Shown here in pieces: positions 31,818 to 39,892 of a stretch of DNA of 45,449 bases (its first letter is position 1; every line of letters starts with the position of its first letter). Location of the stretch: positions 1 through 45,449 of the forward strand of contig NZ_LAVL01000063.1 of the NCBI RefSeq assembly GCF_001083785.1, given 5' to 3'. Source of the stretch: Nonomuraea sp. SBT364 (GTDB lineage: Bacteria; Actinomycetota; Actinomycetes; Streptosporangiales; Streptosporangiaceae). The notes below the pieces were generated by a model. That model was not told the origin of the DNA. It was given only the letters and a program-made list of their open reading frames with translations, and did no database searches. The translations under genes were made by a program, and so were the position numbers.

Positions 31818-33215
31818 TCAGACTCCGAACGCCGCCGGGTAGCGGATGGTGCCGGTGGGCACAGGCCGGGAGGAGTCGAAGACGAGCGCCATCATGTACT
31901 TGTCCTCGACGTCGAAGGGCGGCCGGATGAAGTGGCCGGAGGCCGGGACGAAGCCGAAGCGGGGGTAGTACTCGGCGTGGCCGAGCACGAGCACGAGGTT
32001 CTCGCCTTGCTCACGGGCGGCGTCGAGGGCGGCGCGGACGGCGGCCGCACCGGCGCCGCGCCGCTGGTGCTCGGGCCGCACGGCGCACGGGCCCAGAGTG
32101 AGGGCCGGAGAGCCGTCGACGTGGCAGCGGGTGAGCAGCGCGAACCCGGCGATGGAGCCGTCGGGCGCCTCGGTGACCCAGGACAGGCCGGGGATCCACG
32201 CCTGCGGGTCGGCGCGCAGCGCCTCGACCAGGTCGGCCTCGTGAGAGGTGGGGAAGGCGGCGAGGTTGACCTCGCGGATCTGGGCGAGGTCGGCGGCGGT
32301 CTCGGGGCGGGTGATCCAGGAAGTGGTCATGGGAGTGTTCGCATCCGTTTCTGTGCTTGCCTGGGGGCGCAGGACGTAGCCGGTGTACTGGTAGTCAGTG
32401 CCGTGCTCGTGGCGCATGGTGATCTCTTGCAGGGTGGCCGCGACCGCTTCGCGCATCCCGGCCCCGGTCAGGTCGGCTGAGCGGGTTCGTTCCGACAGCG
32501 GCGTGTAGTACTCCTCGAACCAGTCGCGGTCGGGGAGCGGGTGCAGCGCGGTGACGGCGTATCCGGCAGCGCGCGCCGCGGCGGCGTTCTGGTCTTGGGT
32601 GCGCAGCCGGTAGTGCCGGTCCCAGAACGCCCGTGCCTCGGCGGACGGGGAATGGGTGGTCCATTCGCATTCGGTGACGACCAGGGTGCCGCCGGGGGCG
32701 AGCAGCCGCCGCCAGGAGCGCAGGGCGGTGTCGAAGCCGATGTGGTAGGCGGATCCTTCAGCCCAGATCAGGTCGAAGCTCTCACTGGGGAAGGGCAGGT
32801 CCGCCATCGACGTCCGGATGGTGCGGATGGCGTGGCCGACACCGCGGGCGGCGGCGGCTCGCGTCAGCTCGTCGAGGAACGGCTGGTGCAGGTCGATCGC
32901 GGTGACCTCGGCGGCGGCCTCCTCGGCCAGCACCAAGCTGGAGCGGCCCGGCCCGCAGCCGAGGTCCAGCACGCGTGGGTGCGGCGGAAGCGGTCCGGCC
33001 AGGGCGAGCAGGCGGCGGGTGGTCGCGTCGGAGCCGGGCCCCTGGCGGGGCAGGCCGTGGTGCAGGGCGAAGAACGCCGCCACGACGGGGTCGGTGATCG
33101 TGTCGTGCGGGGCGTCGCTCGCGGCGGTGGCTGTTGTATGCGGGGAATGGTCCGGTCCGGGAGTGCACTCGGCCGGCGGGTGGGCCTGCGGGGTTGATGG
33201 GATGCGGTCGGTCAT
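31818..33215 (-). CDS. Fused SAM-dependent methyltransferase and GNAT acetyltransferase
   Basis: One uninterrupted 465-residue frame carries two enzymes. Residues about 35-282 are a class I methyltransferase with motif I PRVLDLGCGPGRSS (82-90), an acidic AIDLHQPF loop and MADLPFPSESFDLIWAEGSA. A nine-residue linker (STETDANTP) leads to an internal Met296 (MTTSW), where a full GNAT domain starts, with motif A LGPCAVRPEHQRRGAGAAAV (373-392) and EYYPRFGFVPA. There is no stop or frameshift between them. An internal start at Met296 could also yield a free acetyltransferase. The ATG overlaps the rsgA stop codon (ATGA at 33215-33212), so the pair is translated together. Substrates are unknown; linkage to a ribosome GTPase under a leader peptide suggests ribosome or antibiotic modification. 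Confidence 0.8.
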   Translation of the reverse strand: MTDRIPSTPQAHPPAECTPGPDHSPHTTATAASDAPHDTITDPVVAAFFALHHGLPRQGPGSDATTRRLLALAGPLPPHPRVLDLGCGPGRSSLVLAEEAAAEVTAIDLHQPFLDELTRAAAARGVGHAIRTIRTSMADLPFPSESFDLIWAEGSAYHIGFDTALRSWRRLLAPGGTLVVTECEWTTHSPSAEARAFWDRHYRLRTQDQNAAAARAAGYAVTALHPLPDRDWFEEYYTPLSERTRSADLTGAGMREAVAATLQEITMRHEHGTDYQYTGYVLRPQASTETDANTPMTTSWITRPETAADLAQIREVNLAAFPTSHEADLVEALRADPQAWIPGLSWVTEAPDGSIAGFALLTRCHVDGSPALTLGPCAVRPEHQRRGAGAAAVRAALDAAREQGENLVLVLGHAEYYPRFGFVPASGHFIRPPFDVEDKYMMALVFDSSRPVPTGTIRYPAAFGV

Positions 33216-34294
33216 GACTGCTGGTCCCTGAACTTGTAGGTGGCGCGCAGATGGCTGGTGATGGCCTTCTGCCGGTTGGTACGCTCGCCGCGCAGCCGGG
33301 CATCGGTGCGTGAGGCCGCCCACGCGTTCTCGCGTTGCAGCTTGCGGTAGCTGCCAAGACGGCGCTCGGTCAGTTCGCCCGCCTGGATGGCGTGCTGAAC
33401 CGCGCAACCTGGTTCGGTGTTGTGGGAGCAGTCGCCGAAGCGGCAGTCCCGGGCGAGGTGTTCGATCTCGGCGAAGACCTGTTCCAGGCCGTCGGCGGCG
33501 TCGTAGAGACTGATCCCGCGCAGGCCGGGCGTGTCGATGAGGACACCGCCACCGGGAAGGGGAACCAACTCTCGGCGGACGGTGGTGTGGCGGCCCTTGC
33601 CGTCCTGCGCCCGTACCTCGCCGGTGGCCAGAAGCTCGTCGCCGAGCAGCGCGTTGCCGAGTCTGGACTTGCCCGCGCCGGAGGATCCGAGCAGGACCGT
33701 TGTGCCGCTCAGCAGCGCGGTCAGCACATCGATGTTCTGACCGGTGGCCGCGCTGGTGATCAGGATGTCCACGCCCGGTGCCAGCGTGCTCGTTTCGGCG
33801 TGCACGGCGGCGGCGTCGGCGGCCAGATCCGCCTTGGTCAGGACGATCAACGGTCTGGCGCCGCTGTCCCACGCCAGGGCCAGCAGCCGCTCCAGCCGGG
33901 CCGCGTCCAGCGGAGTGGTCAGTGAGACGGCGACGACGACGGTGTCGACGTTGGCGGCCAGCACCTGCGCGTGGGAGGTGCGTGACGCCGACGAGCGTAC
34001 GATCGCGCTGCGACGCGGCAGCAGGGCCACCAGCCCCGGTTCGCGACCCGGCCGCAGTGCGGCCCAGTCGCCGGTGCAGGGCGCCAGGAGCGGGTCGGGA
34101 GAGTACAGCGCCGTGAGGGCGGCCCGCACCGGGCCGGACTCGGTGACCGCGTCACACAGGCCGCGATCCACCCGTGCGATCCGGGCCGGTACCAGGCCGG
34201 CCTCGCGGTGTTCGGCGAAGGCGTTGTCGAGTGTTTCCGTCCATCCGTACCGGGTCAGGCCGATGTCGGATGGATCCGTGAAGAGAGTTGGCAA
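33212..34294 (-). CDS. rsgA: RsgA-like circularly permuted ribosome GTPase
   Basis: A 360-residue circularly permuted GTPase. G motifs appear in permuted order: G4 LTKAD (152-156), G5-like ITSA, G1 LGSSGAGKS (202-210), G2-like KGRHTT, and G3 DTPG (254-257). The C-terminal zinc site is CRFGDCSHNTEPGC. An OB-fold-like region precedes the GTPase core. RsgA acts on the 30S subunit, helping its maturation and releasing factors. The standard copy is usually a housekeeping gene elsewhere; this one sits in an accessory operon behind a leader peptide. The start is TTG 34294 with AAGGTG upstream; that site can be paired by leader RNA. The stop overlaps the next gene. Confidence 0.88.
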   Translation of the reverse strand: MPTLFTDPSDIGLTRYGWTETLDNAFAEHREAGLVPARIARVDRGLCDAVTESGPVRAALTALYSPDPLLAPCTGDWAALRPGREPGLVALLPRRSAIVRSSASRTSHAQVLAANVDTVVVAVSLTTPLDAARLERLLALAWDSGARPLIVLTKADLAADAAAVHAETSTLAPGVDILITSAATGQNIDVLTALLSGTTVLLGSSGAGKSRLGNALLGDELLATGEVRAQDGKGRHTTVRRELVPLPGGGVLIDTPGLRGISLYDAADGLEQVFAEIEHLARDCRFGDCSHNTEPGCAVQHAIQAGELTERRLGSYRKLQRENAWAASRTDARLRGERTNRQKAITSHLRATYKFRDQQS

Positions 34295-34301
34295 CGTGAG
34301 A

Positions 34302-34400
34302 CACCTTGCGGGAAGGGGCCCCGACGAGACGCAGGCACTACCCTGCCTCGTAAGCCGGACGGCTCATGGCAAGGGTGAGAAGTGGGTCAGACCGGGGCCC
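34302..34400 (-). promoter_or_regulatory. Candidate translational attenuator between leader peptide and rsgA
   Basis: Along the minus-strand RNA four segments appear in order: 1, GGGCCCCG (34400-34393, inside the last leader codons); 2, CACCCTTGC (34377-34369); 3, CGGGGCCC (34323-34316); 4, GCAAGGTG (34309-34302, containing the rsgA ribosome site). Segment 1 can pair with 3, and 2 can pair with 4 with one bulged C. The two pairings cross and exclude each other, so ribosome position on the leader could switch access to the rsgA start. Confidence 0.5.
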
Positions 34401-34455
34401 GGGACGTGAGGAATGTCCGGGCGCTGCGCATGGCAGCGGTCTTCACCGCGGTCAT
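34387..34455 (-). CDS. Leader peptide of 22 residues upstream of rsgA
   Basis: ATG 34455 to TGA 34389-34387 encodes 22 residues, beginning MTAVKTAAMRSARTFL and ending SRAPV. The ribosome site GGGAGGTGAGG is nearly a full match to the 16S 3' end and lies about nine bases before the ATG, far better than that of rsgA itself. It starts about 160 bases before rsgA, on the same strand. A short, strongly initiated frame before a gene whose ribosome site can be hidden in a hairpin is the classical layout of drug-inducible attenuation (as at erm and cat genes). The peptide has no hydrophobic segment. A promoter with a TAGGCT -10-like element is near 34503-34508. Confidence 0.55.
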   Translation of the reverse strand: MTAVKTAAMRSARTFLTSRAPV

Positions 34456-34776
34456 CAAACCTCACCTCCCTCTCATCCGGAATCCAACAGCCAACGATCA
34501 GCAGCCTAGCACTCCCAGCAGAATGTCCTGTCACGGGGCGGACCCGCCGGCGGAGGACGGCCCAATTCTTGGCCAGGTCCGTGTACGCGCTGGTGTGGCG
34601 GAGAGCGAGCCCATCCGGGCCCTGGCCGGGATCATCCGTGACGTGGGCGCTCTCCCGTCGGCCTGTCCCGGCTCCTGATGCCGTCCGTCACCCTCGGGTG
34701 GGATCTGATGCCAAGCGGGCCGGGTGTCGCCCGGCTGTACGCCCATTCGCGCAGTCGTAGGAGCCGACCCGGACAG
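34456..34776. other. Promoter region of the leader-rsgA operon and gene-free spacer
   Basis: No gene is supported in these 321 bases. On the minus strand, TAGGCT (34508-34503) with TGACAG about 19 bases upstream could be the promoter of the leader-rsgA operon. The rest, up to the esterase stop at 34777, shows nothing recognisable. Confidence 0.4.
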
Positions 34777-36267
34777 TTACGAGAGATCGAAGGGGGCGGG
34801 GGAGTGGCCTTCCCAGATCTGGCGGGATGCCTGTTCGGGGTAGGGCAGAGTCTTCGACTCGGTGTCCAGGACGCGGGTGAGGTGCCCGCCGGGCCGGTGG
34901 GCGGACCAGCCCGCGTCGCCGGTGGTGACGAAGCGGACCCATGTCTCCTGGAGTTCGCGGGAGAGCGTGACGGCCTCGGGAGTGGGCTCCTCGCCGATGA
35001 GCTGGGTGCCGACGGGGCTGTCCAGCGTGCCGAACGCCAGGGGCACGTCGAGGCTGTGGCAGGCGCCCAGGATGCCGCCGAGGGCCGGGGCGACCCAGCA
35101 CAGTTCGAACAGGTACGAGGTCCCGCCGGCTGCGGCGTTCGCCTCGGCCAGCTTCTGTGACGGCATGCGGAAGAGGGCGTCGGAGTACACCGTCTCCACC
35201 AGCTCCTCCGGGCTCGCCTGCGGGAACGCGGCACGGTAGGCCCGCGCGCCGTCCGGCTGCGGGGCGTGCAGTTCCAGGGCCGCGTGGGCGTCCTCCTCGG
35301 TGAAGGTGCCGTACCGTCCGCTCATGACGCTGAAGTACCGGAATTCGTCCCGGGTGTGGCCGACGAGCAGTTCGGTCCCGCTCGCGCGCGCGCCGGTCAG
35401 CGCGGGCCAGGGCGTTTCCGGGAGGACCTCGCCGTCGACGACGGGGCACAGCGCGGTGCCGGTCTCCGTGAGGCGTCCCCAGCTCTCCCGGTGCGCGTGA
35501 AGGCCGTCGTTGAAGGAGGTGAGCTCGGCGGCCAGGTGCCATGGGTCGATGTCGCGCAGGGCCTCGGCGGTGGGGGCCGCCGCGCCGAGCCGGTCGGCGA
35601 ACGCGGCGGTGACCTGCCGTGCCAGCGCGGGGGTGCTGTGCAGCCCCGGCACCGAATGGGCGATGGCCCGCCGGAACAGGCCGCGCGCGGATTTCATCGT
35701 CAGCAGCGCGGCGACCGAGCCCGCCCCGGCGGACACCCCGCCCACGGTGACCCGGCCGGGGTCGCCTCCGAAGGCGGCGATGTTGCGCTGCACCCACTCC
35801 AGCGCCGCGATCTGGTCGAGGAATCCGCGGTTGGGCGGCACGTCGTCGAGGTACGCGAATCCCTCCGCGCCCACGCGGCAGTTGATGGTCACCACGACGA
35901 CTCCCGCCCTGGCCAGCGCTGCCGGGTCGTACATCGGGTCGCTCGACGCCGCCGAGAGGTAGCCGCCCACGGGGATCCACACCAGCACCGGCAGTCCCGC
36001 CGCGCCGGGATCCGGAGTGCCGACGTTGAGCGTCAGCCAGTCGGTGCCCTGCGGGGGCACGTCGATCGGCAGGGACAGCGGCACCACGGGGCCGAACTCG
36101 ACCGCCTGCCTCGTCCCCTCCCAGCGGTGCGGCGGCACGGGCGCGGCGAAGCGGAGCGCTCCGACCGGGGGCCGGGCGTAGGGGATGCCGCGGAACACCG
36201 CATGCCCCTGCCGCCGGAGCCCCTGCACCACGCCTTCCGTGGTCCGTACCTTTGGCTGCTCGGACAT
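34777..36267 (-). CDS. Type-B carboxylesterase
   Basis: A 496-residue esterase of the carboxylesterase/cholinesterase-like alpha/beta hydrolases. N-terminal FRGIPYARPPVGALRFAAP is the family opening. The oxyanion region reads VLVWIPVGGYLSA, the nucleophile elbow GGVSAGAGS (Ser179), the acid is Glu308 in VGHTRDEFRYF, and the base His404 in GACHSLDVPL. The triad is complete. There is no signal peptide, so it probably acts in the cytosol on small esters. ATG 36267 with GGAAGGAA upstream is preferred over an upstream start at 36309. The gene is divergent from a TetR regulator, which probably represses it through the repeats between them. Confidence 0.85.
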   Translation of the reverse strand: MSEQPKVRTTEGVVQGLRRQGHAVFRGIPYARPPVGALRFAAPVPPHRWEGTRQAVEFGPVVPLSLPIDVPPQGTDWLTLNVGTPDPGAAGLPVLVWIPVGGYLSAASSDPMYDPAALARAGVVVVTINCRVGAEGFAYLDDVPPNRGFLDQIAALEWVQRNIAAFGGDPGRVTVGGVSAGAGSVAALLTMKSARGLFRRAIAHSVPGLHSTPALARQVTAAFADRLGAAAPTAEALRDIDPWHLAAELTSFNDGLHAHRESWGRLTETGTALCPVVDGEVLPETPWPALTGARASGTELLVGHTRDEFRYFSVMSGRYGTFTEEDAHAALELHAPQPDGARAYRAAFPQASPEELVETVYSDALFRMPSQKLAEANAAAGGTSYLFELCWVAPALGGILGACHSLDVPLAFGTLDSPVGTQLIGEEPTPEAVTLSRELQETWVRFVTTGDAGWSAHRPGGHLTRVLDTESKTLPYPEQASRQIWEGHSPAPFDLS

Positions 36268-36304
36268 GACGATTCCTTCCCCTCGAGTGGACCCAGGATT
36301 ATGG

Positions 36305-36330
36305 GTCAAGTGTATTATGTCAACTGTATT
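36305..36330. promoter_or_regulatory. Direct-repeat operator candidate between esterase and TetR genes
   Basis: GTCAAGTGTATT (36305-36316) and GTCAACTGTATT (36319-36330) are 12-bp direct repeats (11 of 12 identical) with a 14-base period, in a locally AT-rich stretch between the esterase start (36267) and the TetR start (36365). Confidence 0.5.
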
Positions 36331-36364
36331 GGAACAGTCCCGGAGTACGAGGGAGGGGCCGGCG

Positions 36365-36964
36365 ATGCCGAAACAGGTGGATCATCGCGGACGCCGCGAA
36401 ACGATCGCCCGCGCACTGTGGCGGGTGGTGGAGCAGCGCGGCGTCACACAGCTGACGATGCGCGTGGTGGCGCAGGAGGCGGGCATGTCACTCGGGCAGC
36501 TGCAGCACTACTTCGCCTCCCGGACCGCCATGCTCTCCTTCGCCATGGACTTCGCGTCCGAGCAGACCTCGGTGCGCGTACACCAGGGGCTCGAAAAGCT
36601 CGGTGACCGTCCGCACCCCCGTGACGTGCTGCGACTGACGCTCGCGGAAATGCTCCCCCTGCATGCCGACGCCCGCGCGACCAGCCGGATGAGCGCCGCC
36701 TACGTCCTGGAGGCGCTGCACGACGAGGCCGTGCACGAGCAGGCGCGCCGCGGCCTCGCCCGAGGGCGGGCCCTCGTCGAGCAGCTGGTCCGCCAGGCGA
36801 TCGCCGACGGGCACATCGACTCCGGCCGCGACCCGGCGACCGAGACCAACCTGCTCCTCGCCCTCACCGGCTTCACCTCCCTGATCGAACTCGACGTGAT
36901 CGAGCCCCAGGACGCGCTCGCCGCGATCGACGTGCATCTGGACCGGCTGTTCAGGAGTACGTGA
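36365..36964 (+). CDS. TetR-family transcriptional regulator
   Basis: A 199-residue TetR protein. The N-terminal DNA-binding domain reads RETIARALWRVVEQRGVTQL, then MRVVAQEAGMSLGQLQHYFA, the canonical recognition helix region with the YF pair. The ligand-binding C-terminal domain has the BetI-like ARGRALVEQLVRQAI and LALTGFTSLIELDVI segments. It is divergent from the carboxylesterase gene and is its likely repressor, with the esterase substrate or product as possible inducer. Start ATG 36365 has AGGGAGG upstream at acceptable spacing. Confidence 0.85.
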   Translation: MPKQVDHRGRRETIARALWRVVEQRGVTQLTMRVVAQEAGMSLGQLQHYFASRTAMLSFAMDFASEQTSVRVHQGLEKLGDRPHPRDVLRLTLAEMLPLHADARATSRMSAAYVLEALHDEAVHEQARRGLARGRALVEQLVRQAIADGHIDSGRDPATETNLLLALTGFTSLIELDVIEPQDALAAIDVHLDRLFRST

Positions 36965-37154
36965 CCTGCCCCCGGACACAGGGGCAGGCGGGACAAGATC
37001 AGCTCTGGTCCGGCCGCGCCCGCCGAACTCGGCCACCCGACGCAACTCCGCCACCATCACCCGCCCCGAAGCCGGGAACCGGCGACGGCGGGCTACCTGC
37101 TCATCTGGGAGGAAACCCACGGGCACGAGCAGGCGCGCGGCATGGTCGGGCGGG

Positions 37155-38753
37155 TCAGCTCTTCGCCCGGGCGGCTGGGCGCAGGACCGCGGTGTCTCGG
37201 GTGGCCATCGCCTCCAGCAGGCCGGTGCCGCGCCGGTGGAGCAGGCGTACGGTGAGCGCGGGTGTCACGGCCAGGACGACGGCGGCCAGGACGACGGCGA
37301 CGAGGACGGTCACCCACCATGGGCCGCCGATGCCGCCGGGCAGGATGGCGGCCAGCAGAGCCACCGGGAAGATCGTCATCTGTCCGCCCGTCGGATCGCC
37401 CGCTTGCTGCCCCGGGTAGAGGCGATCGCGGGCGTCGGTGCCCACGGCCGGCATCACGAGCGCCAGCAGCGGCGCCCCGGCGCAGCCCACCGCGGCCGCG
37501 GCGATGGCGCCGCCGACGGCGGCGCCTCCCAGGGGAGAGCCGGTCGCGGCCCACAGGACGGCCGCCAGCGCGATGGACGGCAGGCCGAACAGCAGCGCCC
37601 ACGCCGTCATCCGTCCGTGCACGTCGGCCTTGAGGGCGCCCGGTGTGGTGAGGAGCTGCCACAGGGCCGTGCCGTCCAGGGCGTAGGTGTTGATCGCGAC
37701 CATCGCGCCGAACACGGCTGCCGCGGGGCCTGTCAGGGGCAGCGCCCAGCTCCAGTCGGTGAGGGCGATGATGAGCGCCATCAGCAGTGGTGTCAGCCAG
37801 GCGCTGCGCAGCTCGACGCCGCGCGCCGGGTCACGCGGCCAGGTGGCCAGCTCTCGCTGAACGACCGCGGCCACCTGCGGTGTCGCGAACGGCAGGGACA
37901 GCCCGCGACCCGGTACGGTGGGCCGCCCCGGACTCGCTCGGCGAGGCGGCCGGCGCAGGGCGCGGGCCGTCAGCGCGATCCAGCACAGCTGCAGCAGGGC
38001 GCCCAAGGCCAGCAGTGCCGCCAGTGGCGGCAGTACCGCTGCCGGCCCGGCGCTGTCGCGGGCGGCGAGCGCCGCGCCGTACCCCCAGCCGGTGGGCAGG
38101 GCAGCGAGCACGTCGATCACCGGCCCGGGCAGTTGCCCGGCCGCGGGGACGACCAGGGCGGTGTCGCCCTCGCCGAGACGCGGCAGCAGCCAGGCCGCGA
38201 CCGGCACCCATCCGGCGAACGAGAACGCGAGCATGATCGCGGTCTGCACGGCGGCCAACGTCATCCCGGCCCGGGTCTGCAGCAGCCAGGCCGCCAGCGC
38301 CGCCACCGTCTTGCCCGCCCAGATGAGCAGATACAGCTGGGCCACCACGGCTGCCACGGCGGACGCCACCGCCGGCGTGCCGCCCGGCGCGGCCAGCACC
38401 ACCAGCGACGACAGGCCCGCCAGCGTGATCAGCGGGCCGACGCCCAGCAGCTCGGTCCACGACAGCGCCCTCGCCAGCCGCCACGGCCGCACCGGGTAGC
38501 CGCGCAGCCATTCGCGCGAGATGACCGACGGATCACTGCGGGGCTGGGCCAGCGGCCCGAACAGCCACATGCCGCCCCACACGGTCAGTGCCACCGCGAT
38601 CCAGCCCTCGTCCACGCCGTCGAGGGAAGCCGCGGCGATCACCAGCGCGGCCAGGACCAGCCCGGTGACGAGGCTGAAGGCGCGCTCGTTGTGCGGACCG
38701 TTGCGGAGCAGGCGCAGCTTGAGCGCGAACAGGGCCCGGGTCATGCCAGCCAC
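37155..38753 (-). CDS. ABC transporter permease, ABC-2-like
   Basis: A 532-residue membrane protein with about ten to twelve hydrophobic segments (for example LVTGLVLAALVIAAASL, TLAGLSSLVVLAAPGG and VTVLVAVVLAAVVLAVTPAL). A large cytoplasmic loop around residues 270-320 is basic. It partners the ATPase gene just upstream; its ATG (38753) overlaps the ATPase 3' end by 13 bases. Together they form a two-component exporter. The substrate is unknown; such pairs in actinomycetes carry lipids, peptides or drugs. Confidence 0.8.
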   Translation of the reverse strand: MAGMTRALFALKLRLLRNGPHNERAFSLVTGLVLAALVIAAASLDGVDEGWIAVALTVWGGMWLFGPLAQPRSDPSVISREWLRGYPVRPWRLARALSWTELLGVGPLITLAGLSSLVVLAAPGGTPAVASAVAAVVAQLYLLIWAGKTVAALAAWLLQTRAGMTLAAVQTAIMLAFSFAGWVPVAAWLLPRLGEGDTALVVPAAGQLPGPVIDVLAALPTGWGYGAALAARDSAGPAAVLPPLAALLALGALLQLCWIALTARALRRPPRRASPGRPTVPGRGLSLPFATPQVAAVVQRELATWPRDPARGVELRSAWLTPLLMALIIALTDWSWALPLTGPAAAVFGAMVAINTYALDGTALWQLLTTPGALKADVHGRMTAWALLFGLPSIALAAVLWAATGSPLGGAAVGGAIAAAAVGCAGAPLLALVMPAVGTDARDRLYPGQQAGDPTGGQMTIFPVALLAAILPGGIGGPWWVTVLVAVVLAAVVLAVTPALTVRLLHRRGTGLLEAMATRDTAVLRPAARAKS

Positions 38754-39496
38754 TCCAGCGTGCGCACCGGATCGGCGCCGACCAGCTCGACGAACCGCTC
38801 GTTCAGCGTCGAGCCCGCGGCCACCTCCGCCACCGGCCCCTCGACCAGCACCCGCCCGCCGGCCACCACCGCCACCCGGCTGCAGTTGCGCTCGACGAAG
38901 TCCATGATGTGACTCGACAGGACCACGGTGCCGCCCGCGTCGACGTACTGCCTGAGCACCTGCTCGATGGAGTGGGCCGAAACCGGGTCGATCGCCTCGA
39001 ACGGCTCGTCCAGGACGAGTACCCGGGGCCGGTGCAGCATCGCCAGCGCGAGATTGATCTTCTTGCGCATTCCCGTGGAGTACTCCACGATCAGCGTGCG
39101 CGGGACCGCGTCGAGTCCGAGGATCTCCAGCAGGTCGCCCGCCCGGGCCCGCCAGCCGTCGTCCAGGCCGCGCAGCCCGGCGCTGTAGCGCAGCACCTCG
39201 GTGGCGGTCAGCCGTTCGGGCAGGGACAGCCCGTCCATCATGACGCCGAGCTGGGCGAGCGCGGCCCCCCGCGCGGTGCGCAGATCATGACCGGCGACCC
39301 TGACCGTGCCCGCGGTCGGCTCCCGCAACCCGCACATGGCCGTCAACGTGGTGGTCTTGCCGGCGCCGTTGGGGCCCACGATGCCGTAGAACATCCCCGC
39401 CGGAATGGTCAGGCTGAGCCGATCGACGGCGAGCACGGCGCCGAAGCGCTGGGAGAGGTCTACCACCTCGATGGCAGGGGTGGGGAGATCGAGCAC
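38741..39496 (-). CDS. ABC transporter ATP-binding protein
   Basis: A 251-residue nucleotide-binding subunit. Walker A is GPNGAGKT (41-48), the signature is YSTGMRKKINLA (an STGMRKK variant of LSGGQ), Walker B is VLVLDEPFEAIDP, and the switch histidine is in VLSSHIMDF. The GTG at 39496 is chosen: AGGAAG is six bases upstream, homology begins directly after it, and the likely promoter (TTGACA at 39605-39600, CACAAT at 39581-39576, 18-base spacing) would place the upstream ATG at 39577 inside the -10 box. The gene is first in the operon with the permease. An operator-like dyad lies in its 5' leader. Confidence 0.85.
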   Translation of the reverse strand: MLDLPTPAIEVVDLSQRFGAVLAVDRLSLTIPAGMFYGIVGPNGAGKTTTLTAMCGLREPTAGTVRVAGHDLRTARGAALAQLGVMMDGLSLPERLTATEVLRYSAGLRGLDDGWRARAGDLLEILGLDAVPRTLIVEYSTGMRKKINLALAMLHRPRVLVLDEPFEAIDPVSAHSIEQVLRQYVDAGGTVVLSSHIMDFVERNCSRVAVVAGGRVLVEGPVAEVAAGSTLNERFVELVGADPVRTLEWLA

Positions 39497-39542
39497 GTCT
39501 TCTTCCTGAACATCAGCGAGCGAGCCTGCGCCGCCAGATAGA

Positions 39543-39620
39543 ACGGCACGGGCCGTGCCGGTATCGGGCGTGGCCATTGTGGGCGGATGCCGCGCCACCT
39601 GTCAATACGGCACGGTCCGT
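39543..39620. promoter_or_regulatory. ABC operon promoter flanked by two ACGGCACGG(T/G)CCGT operators
   Basis: ACGGCACGGGCCGT (39543-39556, part of a 17-bp palindrome to 39560) and ACGGCACGGTCCGT (39607-39620) are near-identical dyads 64 bp apart. One lies just upstream of the -35 element and the other just past the -10. They are TetR-type in appearance. The stretch 39636-39892 beside them holds no intact gene; a plus-strand reading beginning STSQSPRTAAGRRTARC might be a decayed TetR gene, but this is weak. Confidence 0.5.
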
Positions 39621-39892
39621 TCAATTAGGGGCGGCATGAGCACGAGCCAGTCCCCGCGCACCGCCGCCGGCCGTCGAACGGCCCGCTGTTCCTCGACTCG
39701 CCGCTGTCGCCGAAGCGCCAGGACGACAGGCACTCGGACACGGCCGAACAACCCGTCGGCCGCTACATGTCCCTCTCCCGGATCCCTGAACGACGGCACG
39801 GCCCCGGCGGCGTGCGGTCCCCCCGGCCGCCCGCACCGACAAAACTGGCCGCTCCACCGCCTGCGCGGTATTCGCGGGACGCTGTCCAGCGA

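Noticed and set aside
34382..34760. Plus-strand frames across the leader-peptide region
   Set aside because: They lie antisense to a leader with an excellent ribosome site and have no support of their own.
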